Below are positions 39,456 to 50,210 of a DNA stretch of 64,000 bases, piece after piece. The notes under the pieces are model-generated. The model was not told the origin of the DNA. It was given only the letters and a program-made list of their open reading frames with translations, and searched no databases. The stretch spans positions 136,846,172-136,910,171 of the forward strand of contig CM077115.1 in NCBI GenBank assembly GCA_039619475.1. Direction: 5' to 3'. Numbering within the stretch: the first letter of the stretch is position 1; the number at the start of each line of letters is the position of its first letter. The position numbers and the translations under genes are program-made. The stretch is from Icerya purchasi (lineage: Eukaryota > Arthropoda > Insecta > Hemiptera > Monophlebidae).

Positions 39456-41146
39456 TCATCAGAATACAACATAGCTCGTATAATTCATAACAGTTCCTAC
39501 AAAAATTACATAAGAAATGTACAGTGAAATGAACGAATGTTACCAAAGCATACCGAACAAGTTTTTATAGTGGTACTGTTTTATAAATTTCACTGAGCGG
39601 TCTTTTAATGCTTAAATTCGCACAGACATAAACAGTTAACAAAAAATCCTTTTAAAATTAAACCAGAACCTATGCAGGATACACAGCATCGCCGTTGGTA
39701 CGATAACAACGAAAGTACACGGAGGAAACATTTCCGGTATGCAGAATAAAAGTACAAAAAAAAAAAAAGCAAATGAAAGCACGTGAGAGTACTAAACAAT
39801 GTGTGAGAACGGCTACAAGCCAGGTAACAAAAGGAAAATTCTCGACCCTATTATGTAACAAAAAGAGGAACGATTAACTAATTTAAAAATTAGGTTAAAT
39901 GATAATCGACTTCCCTTTCTTTTTATCCTTTTTCACTTTCCATTTGTATACGCGTTAATGCAGTTAATATGCGAAGAAAATAAGCGGATAAAAAACAGCG
40001 CACGTTCGGCCAGAGGTTAGAACGGACAGTGACCTAAATAACGAAATAATACAAAGCCGATATTTTATAGCTTAAATAATATCAAGCTATCACAAATGAT
40101 AAATCAAGGGACATGGTGTACATCACGTTATAGATAAAGCACTTAAACCGATGATATCGAGTTTAAGCGTCGATACAGAGGAATAGCGATGTCTAACGTT
40201 CCAAACGAGTGAACGATAATCTAAATATTCGGAAGAGAAAATTTCCGCGTTTGGCATGAGCTTCTAGTTGCTGCTTGAAACCGAGAAGATACATGACTAG
40301 AAGCGAAAAGTTCAATAAAATCAAAATTTGGACACAACGTAATCGACACTCTAAGGGACCGGAAAAAAGAATAAATATACACTTTTACCAATTAAAATCG
40401 AAAATTTAAAAAACAAAAATCCAAACGAAAGCAACAATTTTCGTGATTTAGAATGCAATCAAGCAGACAAGATTTTCACTCATTTTTAAAATAACTTACA
40501 AAATCCAGGATCAAATGAAAATCGGCAAATCGGCATACTTTAAAAAAAAATAAATAAAGTTAAATACGAGCACATTCGGCAAAATACCCTTTTTCTACGC
40601 GAAACTATGATTAAGAACGCCATAATTCTTTTTTTACTCCGCTAAAACTCACGATTTACATCTCCTCCTCCAATTACATTTTAACCAACTTAGGAAAAAA
40701 AAATAAAAATATATATATATATATTAGGGGTGTGCGAGAACCCGAAATGACGGAATAGGGCGGGAAAGATTAAATCAGAACGGGACGATTCGGGATTCTC
40801 GGCCATCAGGATTTCCCGAATTTTCGAGAATTCTCGAGTTCTACGGGAATTCAGTAATTTATTCGGGTTTCTCGATTCTTTCAGGATTTCTCAATTTTAT
40901 CTAGATTTTTTAAACTAAATTAAGTGTATGGAAAAACCTACGCTAAGTAACTGTACCGTTTTTTTTTTTGTTGTGTGTTATTTGTATAAATAATGTTAAA
41001 TAAATAAAAAAAGATAACAAATATTTAATTTTATAAATTAAAATAACATGATTAAATTTAGTAACATTATAGGCATAACATATTAACAATTTTACAACAA
41101 TAATGTAGCAATTTCACATATATATAACGAACCTTTGAGTAAAAAA

Positions 41147-41556
41147 AAATGCTTTTTTACAAAAAATAAATACCGACTTCAAGGTTTATTATAAAAATTT
41201 AAAAATGCACTAAAAAGTAAAAAATAATTACTCCCGATAAAATATATATATCAGAGTGATATAACTTAAGGTGATATCGTAATTCTTATACAACATTAAC
41301 TTTTTGGAGTTGGAATTAAATTCATGTTAGGAACAATTGAATCAACATTTAATGCAGTTTTTAATTATTCTTTTAATATGAATTTGATGCCAACTCCAAA
41401 AAATTAATGTTGTATAAGAATTACGATATCACCTTAAGTTATATCACTCTGATATATATATTTTATCGGGAGTAATTATTTTTTACTTTTTAGTGCATTT
41501 TTAAATTTTTATAATAAACCTTGAAGTCGGTATTTATTTTTTGTAAAAAAGCATTT
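41147..41556. repeat. Perfect-looking 410-bp palindrome (arms about 180 bp)
   Basis: The left arm 41147-41327 and right arm 41376-41556 are reverse complements with very few differences. Shared blocks include ACCGACTTCAAGGTTTATTA, CACTAAAAAGTAAAAAATAA, ACTCCCGATAAAATATATAT and GGTGATATCGTAATTC. The loop is about 48 bases. A second direct copy of the TTTTTTACTTTTTAGTGCAT block follows the right arm at about 41558-41580. Confidence 0.9.
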
Positions 41557-41875
41557 TATTTTTTACTTTTTAGTGCATTTTTATTCAATTAAATTAAAAC
41601 ATTTATTTCCACGGTAAAAACACCAAAAGCTACATTTCCATGGTAATTTGGCAAATTTATAGTATTTTAAGTCAAAAATCTAATCCGACGGTGAAAAAAA
41701 TCGTGAATGAAAAGCATCCAAAAAGCTTCAATCTCCCGCATTATTAAGGATAACTCAAAAACTATCGGTCGGACCTTGATCAAATTTAAATGGGACCACA
41801 TGACAAACGCCACCTTTCAAATAAAAGAAGAATCATCAAAATCGGTTCATCTAGAAGAAAGTTCTGTGGTAACAC

Positions 41876-41917
<42 letters not shown>

Positions 41918-41957
41918 GTCGAATTGAATACCTCCTCCTTTTTTGAAGTCGGTTAAA
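41557..41957 (+). repeat. Dispersed arthropod-type repeat ending GAAGTCGGTTAA
   Basis: The stretch includes CATGACAAACGCCACCTTTC, ATCATCAAAATCGGTTCATC, a 34-base poly(A) (41880-41913) and CCTCCTCCTTTTTTGAAGTC followed by GGTTAA. From memory, closely similar strings are common in Lepidoptera and other insect genomes, but I cannot assign a class. The terminal motif GAAGTCGGT is inverted relative to ACCGACTTC in the left arm of the neighbouring palindrome, so palindrome and module may together form one element (41147-41957). Confidence 0.55.
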
Positions 41958-42468
41958 AAATAATGCTACAGCAGCAACAAAAATAATTTACCCGGCATTT
42001 TTAAATAGCAAGTATCCGAGATAAAAAATTTGCATTGCAATTTAAAAAACAAAACATACAACTTTCTATACAATGCATGCACTCAAAACACAATACCAAT
42101 ATTTTATATATCTCATACATTGTTTTACAAACGAATAACCTTTTCGTAGTTTATTTAGAAAAAAAGATAACCTAATCTCGTGTCATTCGCAACCGCAAAA
42201 CAAAAAAATACTTAACTTCATTTTGGGAAAATTAACTTGTAAAGATGAGAAAATTCTAACAAAGAGATAGGTCAAGTAGTATTACATTACTTTTGAGTAG
42301 TTTTAAGTTCCAATCATAGATGTTTTTTCTAAAGTTATTTATTGATTTAGTAATTTTAAAAGAATTGAGAAAACTCCAAAAAAAAACGGGACATGCGTCC
42401 CAAAAATCCTCGTCCCGTCCCATTAATTTTCCATTTCGGGTTCTCGCCCACTCCTAGTAGATATATAC

Positions 42469-42474
42469 ACAAAT

Positions 42475-42510
<36 letters not shown>

Positions 42511-42520
42511 GTGTGTGTGC
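42469..42520. repeat. Compound microsatellite (AC)n(AT)n(GT)n
   Basis: An AC tract is followed by an AT tract and then a GT tract, so the ends are self-complementary. It lies next to the right end of the hAT-like element. Confidence 0.95.
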
Positions 42521-43174
42521 ATGCACCCCCACCCCCCAAAACACACACACGAAATTAAAATGACACGGAAATTTTACTTTTTTAACTAACTACCCTGATG
42601 CCCAGGATCGGTAAAACAAAACTCTAGTGATAGAAATTATAATTCTAAACTCGAAACTTCGTCTAGTTTTTATATTCAGCAGCGCAATTATAATTTTTCC
42701 AAATCTAGAAAAATTACTTTTCTATTTATTTATTTAATTTTTTTTTAATCGTAATGATTAAAAACTGGTCAAAGCTGATGTCATTCATGATTATAAGAAA
42801 ATCTTAAATCTACTATAAATCAGATAAAATGCTTCCTTAACGTGATTCCGCTGAACAAGTTAAATCCTCTGAGAGAGAAAAAAAAAAGTGGAAAATGCTC
42901 GATAAATTTATAACAGGAATTAAAAATTGTCAAAAATGTGTTATTAGTCGCCCGAAAATGTCCGAGCGCTCCTATTATTATCATTTTAAAAAAATGAAAT
43001 ATACAAAGTGGCTACATTAAAGACAATAAATTTAAAATTGCATTTTCCGTTATCATACACGCAAAACATGTGCCCAGCGAAAGCTTATTTGTCTGATCAT
43101 CGGTTGTAATTATAATTAATAACTATAATTATTATAAAACGTTAGAATACAACATATGTGAATATATTATGATT

Positions 43175-43206
<32 letters not shown>

Positions 43207-45118
43207 AGAAATATAATCAAGGAAATGTCCAAAAACAAATTGAATTCAAACAAAAGCGACTACAATCTTCCCACAATGTCCAGAAACGGCGCCCGGTTGA
43301 TGAATAAATGAATTCACATAATAAAATGGTTAGCCGAGCGGAACCGCATCAACATAAACGTTGTGAAAAACACCTGTTCAGTAACGGACGCGATCGTAAC
43401 CTAACAACGACATCAAACGTAACGTGTTTTTTTTTTTAACAACATCGCATTCGAAGTCATGTCGCGATAATGGACAACCTCATACGCCGCGTCATCTCCA
43501 CGTAATATGTAACTTTCCAGGCGAATGTGCGATTCTCATGGACGAGCGTCAAGGACACAATTATTCGCAAATTTACACACCGCTAAGCAGAAAACCAATC
43601 AACAACTTCAAGACTTCAACCGATGGCTGCGCGTGATTTAACGCGCCGTTAAGGTTGTCCAAGAATCAGAAATTGTGACGGAAAATTGTTTTTGATTAGC
43701 ACTTGTGTGCCTTATACCGAGCTAGTAGCTCAACCACAAACATTTACAACAGACGGAATTCACGGCGTAAACTCAATGAAACTTCAGCAGGATACCGTAT
43801 CTTCAGGAAATGCTAGCAAAATGAGAAATTATCAAATTACATCGTGCGTTTCCAATGTAAAAAAGCTTGCAGCAAATTTTGATAGCCTTGAAAAAGTGAA
43901 AAATTTACCCTCCTAAACGTGTTCAATGATTACCTTACACGGAAAGAACACAACAGCGTTATACGTTGCGCTCAAAGGAGAGACTCGATACCTTTTTTTT
44001 CTCTCTCTCTCTCTCTCTAAAAATAGCTCCATTTCGTAATTTTTTACAATAGTTCTCTTTGAAGCTAACACTTGCTGATGGCCTACCCTCTATTAGTACA
44101 TTTTAATAATGGCTTATAATTTATTTCGAATTAACTTCGGTATCCCGGCTTGAAATTGATTTTCGGAGGTATTATTATATTCTGGTTATCTTAAATCATA
44201 TTAACATCTTCAATATCACCTTTTACCCGCGGCCGGTGCGCGTCGACTATATCGAGCAGTATTGAGCGGCGAGCGACTTATTTAAAATCACGTGTTGTCA
44301 GAACGGTTATTCTGAATTAACTAATTGTAATCACATTTTTACGTATTGTAGAACATGATCTTCAGTTCTATGCAGCGTAAAGAATGCAACCAACCACTAT
44401 TCGCTAATAAAATTTAGATGATTTAAAAAGAATTTCGCACATTTTTACCAGATGCGAAATTGTAATTAAAAAGATATATATATTCTGAAGAGCACACTTT
44501 ACGAATATTTATGAAAAAAGATTTTTTTAAACACTTTTAATGTTCAATTTTTTTCAAAAAAGGTTTCTTATTTAACATTTTCGATATTTTATGTCGGCAC
44601 GAAATTTCACAGACCGTTCGCTTGGGCTGTAGCGTAATTTTGAATTCTGTCCAATTTTGGATGCAATAAAAACTTCTAAAATTTAAAGGATTTAAAAAAA
44701 TTCTTTGGAACATTTGCAGTAGACCATATAAGCAATCTTTATGTAAAATTTGAATTTAAAAATCATATTTATTCCAAAGATATCAAACTTCACTAGTTTA
44801 TTTCGTTTTCTTTTTTTTTTTGAACAATTTTTTATCCTTAAATATTCCAAAAAGCATTCTTGCTGAGTGATGTTCATTGAGAATTTCAATTATCCAGTGT
44901 TAATAGTTTCGACTGTAGTCTGATTTTTAATTTTATAAAAAATAATTAACTGAATTTTACCCCCCTCCTTTTTTTTTAATTGCTAGAAAATTTGAATTTT
45001 CTAACGTCTTTTTTCACGCCATAGTATTTCAGATAAATTTATTAGTTTCATAGATTTAATAGTTCTTCCGTATGTGTCAATAACTGTTGGGCTTCTCAAA
45101 CACATTTTTTTTCTTTTT

Positions 45119-45119
<1 letters not shown>
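42521..45119. other. No certain gene; one weak exon candidate
   Basis: AT-rich DNA with a CT microsatellite (43998-44018) and a small GC-rich patch at 44226-44275 containing several CpG, followed by CACGTG within 44291-44298. The only frame with protein-like composition is at 43653-43916 and is listed separately. Confidence 0.45.
43653..43916 (+). CDS. Candidate exon or chance frame, unknown product
   Basis: An 88-codon open frame without an ATG start is closed by TAA upstream and TAA at its end. Its composition is balanced (many T, S, Q, V, G, N, D, E) rather than the F/K/I/L-rich pattern of chance frames here, and the C-terminal part reads NVKKLAANFDSLEKVKNLPS. A possible 3' splice site (TTTTTGATTAG) lies at about 43690. 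I recognise no domain. It may be a terminal coding exon or simply a statistical accident; no neighbouring exon was found. Confidence 0.2.
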   Translation, partial: GCPRIRNCDGKLFLISTCVPYTELVAQPQTFTTDGIHGVNSMKLQQDTVSSGNASKMRNYQITSCVSNVKKLAANFDSLEKVKNLPS

Positions 45120-45159
<40 letters not shown>

Positions 45160-45700
45160 TAGCGGTTACCTACGACTTAGCTCGTGTATTAAATACCCGT
45201 TTAAATCTGTATTTGAAAATAAATAAAAAAAAATTTGTTTTATTTGGAATTATATTTATGTAAAGATTTTTCCTCTCTTTTTGGAAAATATGTTTATCAC
45301 CGTTTAACAAAAATGGTCTTTACGTTTCACGTTCCACGTTTATAGCTGGAGATTATCGGTCTTTCTATAATTTGTCTGTCGTGATCTAACAAAAAGATTC
45401 ACTAAACTAAACAGCACACGTAGCCATCATTTTGAAGGAGTCGAGTTATTTACATAATGGTCTCCCATAATTACAGATTTAAGAGAACATCTTCTTCACT
45501 CATATCTTCTGAATTTTTCGTCTCGAGCATTTTATTAAAATTAATTTATTACCACAACAGCAATCTACTCTAGTTGGGTAAAGACTTCAAATTTGAGTAT
45601 AAATAACATTCCCGATAGCAAATATTAAAAATTCCGTTGCATGATTTCTTACTTTTCTGAGAAAAAATAATAGAAAGCACTATATCCGCAATGAGCACAA
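45120..45700. repeat. (TA)n microsatellite followed by an unclassified repeat-like segment
   Basis: A TA microsatellite (45120-45159) is followed directly by ACTAGCGGTTACCTACGACT and TAGCTCGTGT. The pattern CTAGCGG...CGACTT(C/A)GCTCGTG after a TA tract is one I associate with abundant unclassified repeats in insect genomes. The following 500 bases have no coding signal. Assignment is from memory only. Confidence 0.3.
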
Positions 45701-45778
45701 CAGCTAGGCTAGTAGAAGCGCGACTCGTATGTTTAGATCATGTCATGGAGGTTTAATGATTTCTATTTCAGATAGGTG

Positions 45779-48740
45779 GAAAAGGAACCAACAGAAGCTT
45801 GCATCCTATAAACCCAGGTAGTACAAGCGAAGCATTAACGGCGGTAAGTAACTCAACAGATGTGTCGGATAATAAAATGGACGTTAATGGGAGTAATGCA
45901 GATAACATCGGTAAGTGTTCACGAAACAATATTAACAATGATAACGTTACCAGAGATAAACTATTATACGAAGATAAAACAACTCTTATACGAATTCAAT
46001 TAATGGCGGAAACAATGAAGTAAACAATAAGCCGGTTTTATTGTACGATGAAAACGGTGAAATAAAATCTTATAAAGTTATAATTGGAAAAAAAAAATAG
46101 ATTTATTAAAACATCTATAAGCAGTCTTAAAGTAGCGAGAATTTAAAAAAATATGGAGTATTTGCAGTACATACGGAAAATTAAGAAAGTAGGCCGCTTA
46201 AAAATTATTGTTATTTGCAATAATATTAGCGTAGCTAATGATTTAGTAACAAACTCGAGACTACTAGAACAGGGTCTAAATTGTTACAGCTCCTTGTCTT
46301 ACTTAACTAGATCGGCAGTGATCAAAGGTATAGATGAAGATATTATAGAGGAGAAACTCATGGAAGATATTGATTCTGGATTCTTCTTGATTAGGAAAGT
46401 GGTTCGATTAAATACGAAAATCATAGCCGAAGGCGAGACACATTATGTACCGTCCAAAACGGTCCAAATATTCTTCAACGGTCAAACAATTCTAAAACAT
46501 ATATGCATTGTAATGTTATTTACTTGATTTAAAAACAATCAGGGATGCCAACTACGGGGCAATGGCTGCACCCGTGTAATTATTATTTTTTTTAATACGT
46601 AATCTACGCATCTGGTATATATATATATATTAAATAGAACATTCACACACAAATTATACATGAAAAACTTGTGTTAGTAATAATTAAGGAAATTCTGTTT
46701 ATATATTTACCCAGCTAATAACTGAAATATTACTATTACACATGCCAACGTATTTGGCTACCACACGGCATCGATTTATGATGTGTTTATAGGGCGTGAT
46801 GTTTACGTTTTTTACTCGATGACAGTAACAGCATATTTTCCGATTTTGTTTGTTTTCAGCAACAGCCGGCTGTTAACTTTTAAACGATTTGACAGGGGAT
46901 ATCGCTGTTTCTTTCTTTTTTAAACTACAAATTGCACGAAAGCAACAAATTCAGAAAGGAATGGAGATGAGATATTTTAAAAATGGCCTACTGGCTAATA
47001 AATATATTGTTTTCCGATTTTAGACGGCCGTTAAACTTTAAACAATTTGACAGAGACATCGCTGTCTCTTTCTTTTTTAAACTTTAAATTGTTGTAATTT
47101 CTGTACTATTTGTGATATCAACATGAAACAAAGCTTAGAACGAATCCGGTAATCTATATAGATTGGCCGCTATATGTGTATGCACTATTCACGTATAGCT
47201 GCCAATTACAAGTACAGTAAAAGAAGATGCAACCGTTTTTCAGAGGATTCGCATGTTAGAGGTGGCTGCGACAAGAATCCCTCTTGTATCAATTGTAAGG
47301 GTTATCACCCGCCGATTTTTAAAGATTGCTCCGAAAGGAAAAGACAGCAAAATATCAAAAAAAATAATGGCTCCTAACAGCTTAAGCTATGCGAAAGCTG
47401 CATTAGAAATTCCCTCAGTTCTCAACAGGGTACTCTACGCCAATAGAGTATTAGACATAGCTAGCATACATAGCAACCAAAAACAGCAATTTCAAATTAA
47501 TACGTACAACCGTTTCCAGCCACTTAGTGGTGATACTGAATATCCACCGCTCAAATGCGAAGAACAAAATTCTCCAAAAAATCTCAGCTAAATCGACCAT
47601 TTATAATCTTGGGGGATTTCAACGCAACCCATCCGGCATAGGGGCGTTCTAGAGCAAATTTCGAAAGAAAAGAACTACTTAAATTAATACAACAAAATTC
47701 AATTTTTATACTCAATACAGATCATAAAACTCGAATCTCGTCCTCAAATACTAATCAGAATAATCTTGACTTAGTCTTATGAGATTCAATTGTTAAACTG
47801 GAATATAGCGTCGGATCCGATCCGATGGGGAGTGACCACCTGCCGGTGTTGACGGAGCTTTTTATGGCAAACACTCGCCACGTAAGTTGTAATGTAGCAT
47901 CAAGAAGAAATAAATCGATGAGAGATTTACAATGAATCGACTGGGATAAGATTACCGAACTAAAATAAAGAGTAGTCTTGAAAATATTAATAAAGAAGAA
48001 TTCTGGGCCATGGGTCCAGTTCAGCAATACAATGCGATCAGCTCATTAATCAATAACACTTTAAATGGCACGATTCCGCATAAAAATAGTAAAAAACCAG
48101 CCGACAATTATCGTCAGCCCTGGTGGAATACAGATTACAATAAAGCAATCGCTTTAAGAAGGCTATGCGCCTAAGAGCTTACAATGCATGCTCTAGTTTA
48201 AATAAAGACAGTCGAAAAAAACACATTTCATATTTCACATTCCTCGTTGCAATGGATACAAGGACTTGATGGGAACAAGAAGATTTTCGTGTTACTGATT
48301 TATTTTACGCTGGTTCGCTTTTGTGATCTTAATAGTTATTTTTTATACACACTGTTTCTTCCCCTACTTTGTATCTTACTTTACAATTATCACTTTTTTT
48401 TAACACTTTTTCCGTATCCTTCAATTTCGTTTTTAGTTGCCGGGCATCATATCATATCGTCGTTTATATACAACCACGAAATCATTTTTTGTAAATTAAT
48501 TTTTTTATTTACCGTTAATAAATTCTTATTACGCGTACTGATTTAACCCGCTTTTAGGGTAATATTATTTATTCAATAAGTGCCTCAGAATAAATTCTTC
48601 CCACACGAAAACTAAGTCAATGCTTTTGTTAATAAAACTAGCTGTCGATCAAGAATATGATTATTTCAAACAGCAAAAGGAAGCACTACGACGAATATTC
48701 CAAGACGCTAAACATAACGAGAGAAGAAAATAATCGCAAT
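45779..48740 (+). pseudogene. Dead I-like (or Jockey-like) retrotransposon: ORF1 and endonuclease region
   Basis: ORF1 is spread over several frames. The N-terminal part lies at 45799-46120. A gag-like RNA-binding part (46153-46510) includes TRSAVIKGID and YVPSKTVQIFFNGQ. Zinc knuckles follow at 47230-47340; the second, CINCKGYHPPIFKDC, fits CX2CX3HX6C, while the first has Phe for its second Cys. A C-terminal part ends at 47591. The endonuclease starts abruptly at 47592 with ILGDFNATHPA and ends with GSDHLPVLTEL (about 47860); only two stops, at expected Trp and Cys sites, interrupt about 88 codons. Its N-terminal half is missing, joining ORF1 directly to mid-endonuclease. Linker fragments PWWNTDYNKAIALRR (48117-48165) and FKQQKEALRRIFQDAK (48660-48715) follow. 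No reverse transcriptase is readable. Confidence 0.8.
46500..47175. other. Interruption of ORF1, containing a diverged 85-bp direct repeat
   Basis: The gag frame breaks after KHICI (about 46508) and resumes near 47174 with MCMHYSRI, a site where intact relatives continue without a gap, so about 650 bases look inserted. Inside, 46834-46934 and 47008-47091 are diverged copies of one unit that share TTTTCCGATTTT, CCG-TTAA-CTTTAAAC, ATTTGACAG, ATCGCTGT and CTTTCTTTTTTAAACT, with a period of about 170. No terminal inverted repeats were found, so the inserted element is unidentified. Confidence 0.55.
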
Positions 48741-48819
48741 CTAATAATTCCGTTTCTAAAAATCATAATCTTTAATTTATTTATTTATTTTTGCAGCGTG
48801 TCTTTAAAATATATATTCG

Positions 48820-49985
48820 TAGTTGTTGTACTTTCTTTTATAAACAGTTTCATTAGTTGGGTTTTTTTCTCAAGTAAATTGCAAGAAACCATACCTGAGA
48901 AGGATGTCTGTCGATTAATCACTAACAGTTTTCATAGAAATCTTAACCTATATCGTTCGTTTGTTTTCTTTTACTTCTATGTACTTCATGAATGGTAATT
49001 TACTAATAATAAAATTCCAATTTTATATCTTACTTCCATACGTTTCTTTCAATTTTCACTGTGTATATAGTCATGATAAGCTTCCTTATTTCAGTCTTTC
49101 TCGAGCTATCTTATTAACCGCAGAATTAAATTTTCCAGCGTTCTAAGCTCCTTTACACATGTCACCATCTTTATTGACGGTTTCAAAAGGCCAAATAATG
49201 TTGTTGGTTCTGCCTTTTTTAGTCCTACCGAACTTTTTACACTTCCATTCTTTTGCGAAATTTCCTATGCAAAATCTATTACTATTCTACGTTCTGTTCT
49301 CTTTGTTTCTTCATTAATTAGTTTCCCACAAAGTCTCCATAATCTAAAAGTATTCTGCAACTTACCTTCCTTCCTTTTCCTGTTCCCACTTCCGACTACG
49401 TAATAATTCTAATACGTTCTTTCTGTCCTTTACACAATCCAAATCGATCACCAGTGGATTCCTGGTCATTTCCGCATTGAGGGAAATAAATCAGTAGGGA
49501 TATACATGAACCAGTTCTTCCGTTTTTAGTGGCAGATTTTTAGGCATATTTATTTGCTCGTTACAGACTACAGCCTAACTCCTATTCTTCTTCATTTTCT
49601 AATTCTCCCTTATTTTACTATTTAACCGTCTCTTCTTTCTTGTGCATGGTTCTCAGGCTTTTTCTCTCTTAAATGCTTCACAATCTCGGTTATTTATCGC
49701 CTTCGTTTTAATGATAATTTCCTTCCTGCATCATTTTCCTGGTTTTCATCTACATCGACTTCATCCTTTTCTAACCTACATTCCGTATGATGCTGATCGT
49801 GTTTTATTTGAATACTCGACCTTTTCTACTGAACAATCGTTCTTCTGCTTTTCTCTACTGAAACTTGGTATTCCTATCCTCCTTATCGGAGCTTCTTATA
49901 TTCTCCCATTTCCTTCTACTTCAGTTTTTCCTATCTTCGAATTATTTTTATTCTCTATCCTTAAATGTTTAAGGATATAACTTTA
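48820..49985 (+). pseudogene. Decayed RNase H and C-terminal tail of an I-like element
   Basis: VTIFIDGSK at 49161-49187 begins RNase H (Asp of the TDGS motif kept), followed by GSAFFSP and an SYAKSITILRSVLF-like stretch standing for the AE-containing helix. WIPGHFRIEGNK lies at 49455-49490. The tail has LRFNDNFLPASF (49701-49736), DADRVLFEY (49789-49818) and FSLLKLGIP (49853-49877). It is more decayed than the endonuclease at 47.6-47.9 kb, so it may be the 3' end of the same copy with its reverse transcriptase lost, or an older copy of the family that the upstream element landed beside. It aligns block by block with 8060-7060 on the minus strand. Confidence 0.7.
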
Positions 49986-50210
49986 TTTTCCTTCTTCCTC
50001 CCATTTCTTAAGCTAATATCGTTGTTAATGAATTCGTTAAATAATAATAATAATAGTAAATAAAAAAAAAAAAAACTATATCGAATCAATATAAATGAAA
50101 TAAAGTAGATTCTGTAAAATGAAAAAGTATAACCGTAAAACTCTCGGTAGAAATAATACGTACATTGCAAAAGCATTATTAATATCAGTAATTGCAATTT
50201 GAAAAAAATA

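Larger units (their letters stand above)
29726..40724. other. No recognisable gene
   Basis: About 11 kb of AT-rich DNA. A CpG-richer patch at 32180-32950 and two very long homopolymers (33896-33939, 39419-39453) are noted separately. A 157-codon minus frame (36737-37210) has no domain I know, overlaps a frame on the other strand, and shows no codon pattern that sets it apart. TA-rich microsatellites lie at 38625-38695. Confidence 0.5.
40725..42456. mobile_element. hAT-like non-autonomous element (1.73 kb) with nested repeats
   Basis: The left end TAGGGGTGTGCGAGAACCCG and the reverse-complemented right end TAGGAGTGGGCGAGAACCCG continue with AAATG on both sides, giving 25-bp terminal inverted repeats with two mismatches. 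The flanking 8-mers ATATATAT and GTAGATAT match at 6 of 8, but the left flank is a TA microsatellite, so this is weak evidence for a target duplication. No transposase is readable. The interior contains a 410-bp palindrome and a second repeat module, so much of the length may be later insertion. Confidence 0.7.

Noticed and set aside
39454..39650. Minus-strand retrotransposon body next to the 35-base poly(T)
   Set aside because: An AATAAA-like signal is present, but there is no coding motif and no matching duplication on the far side.
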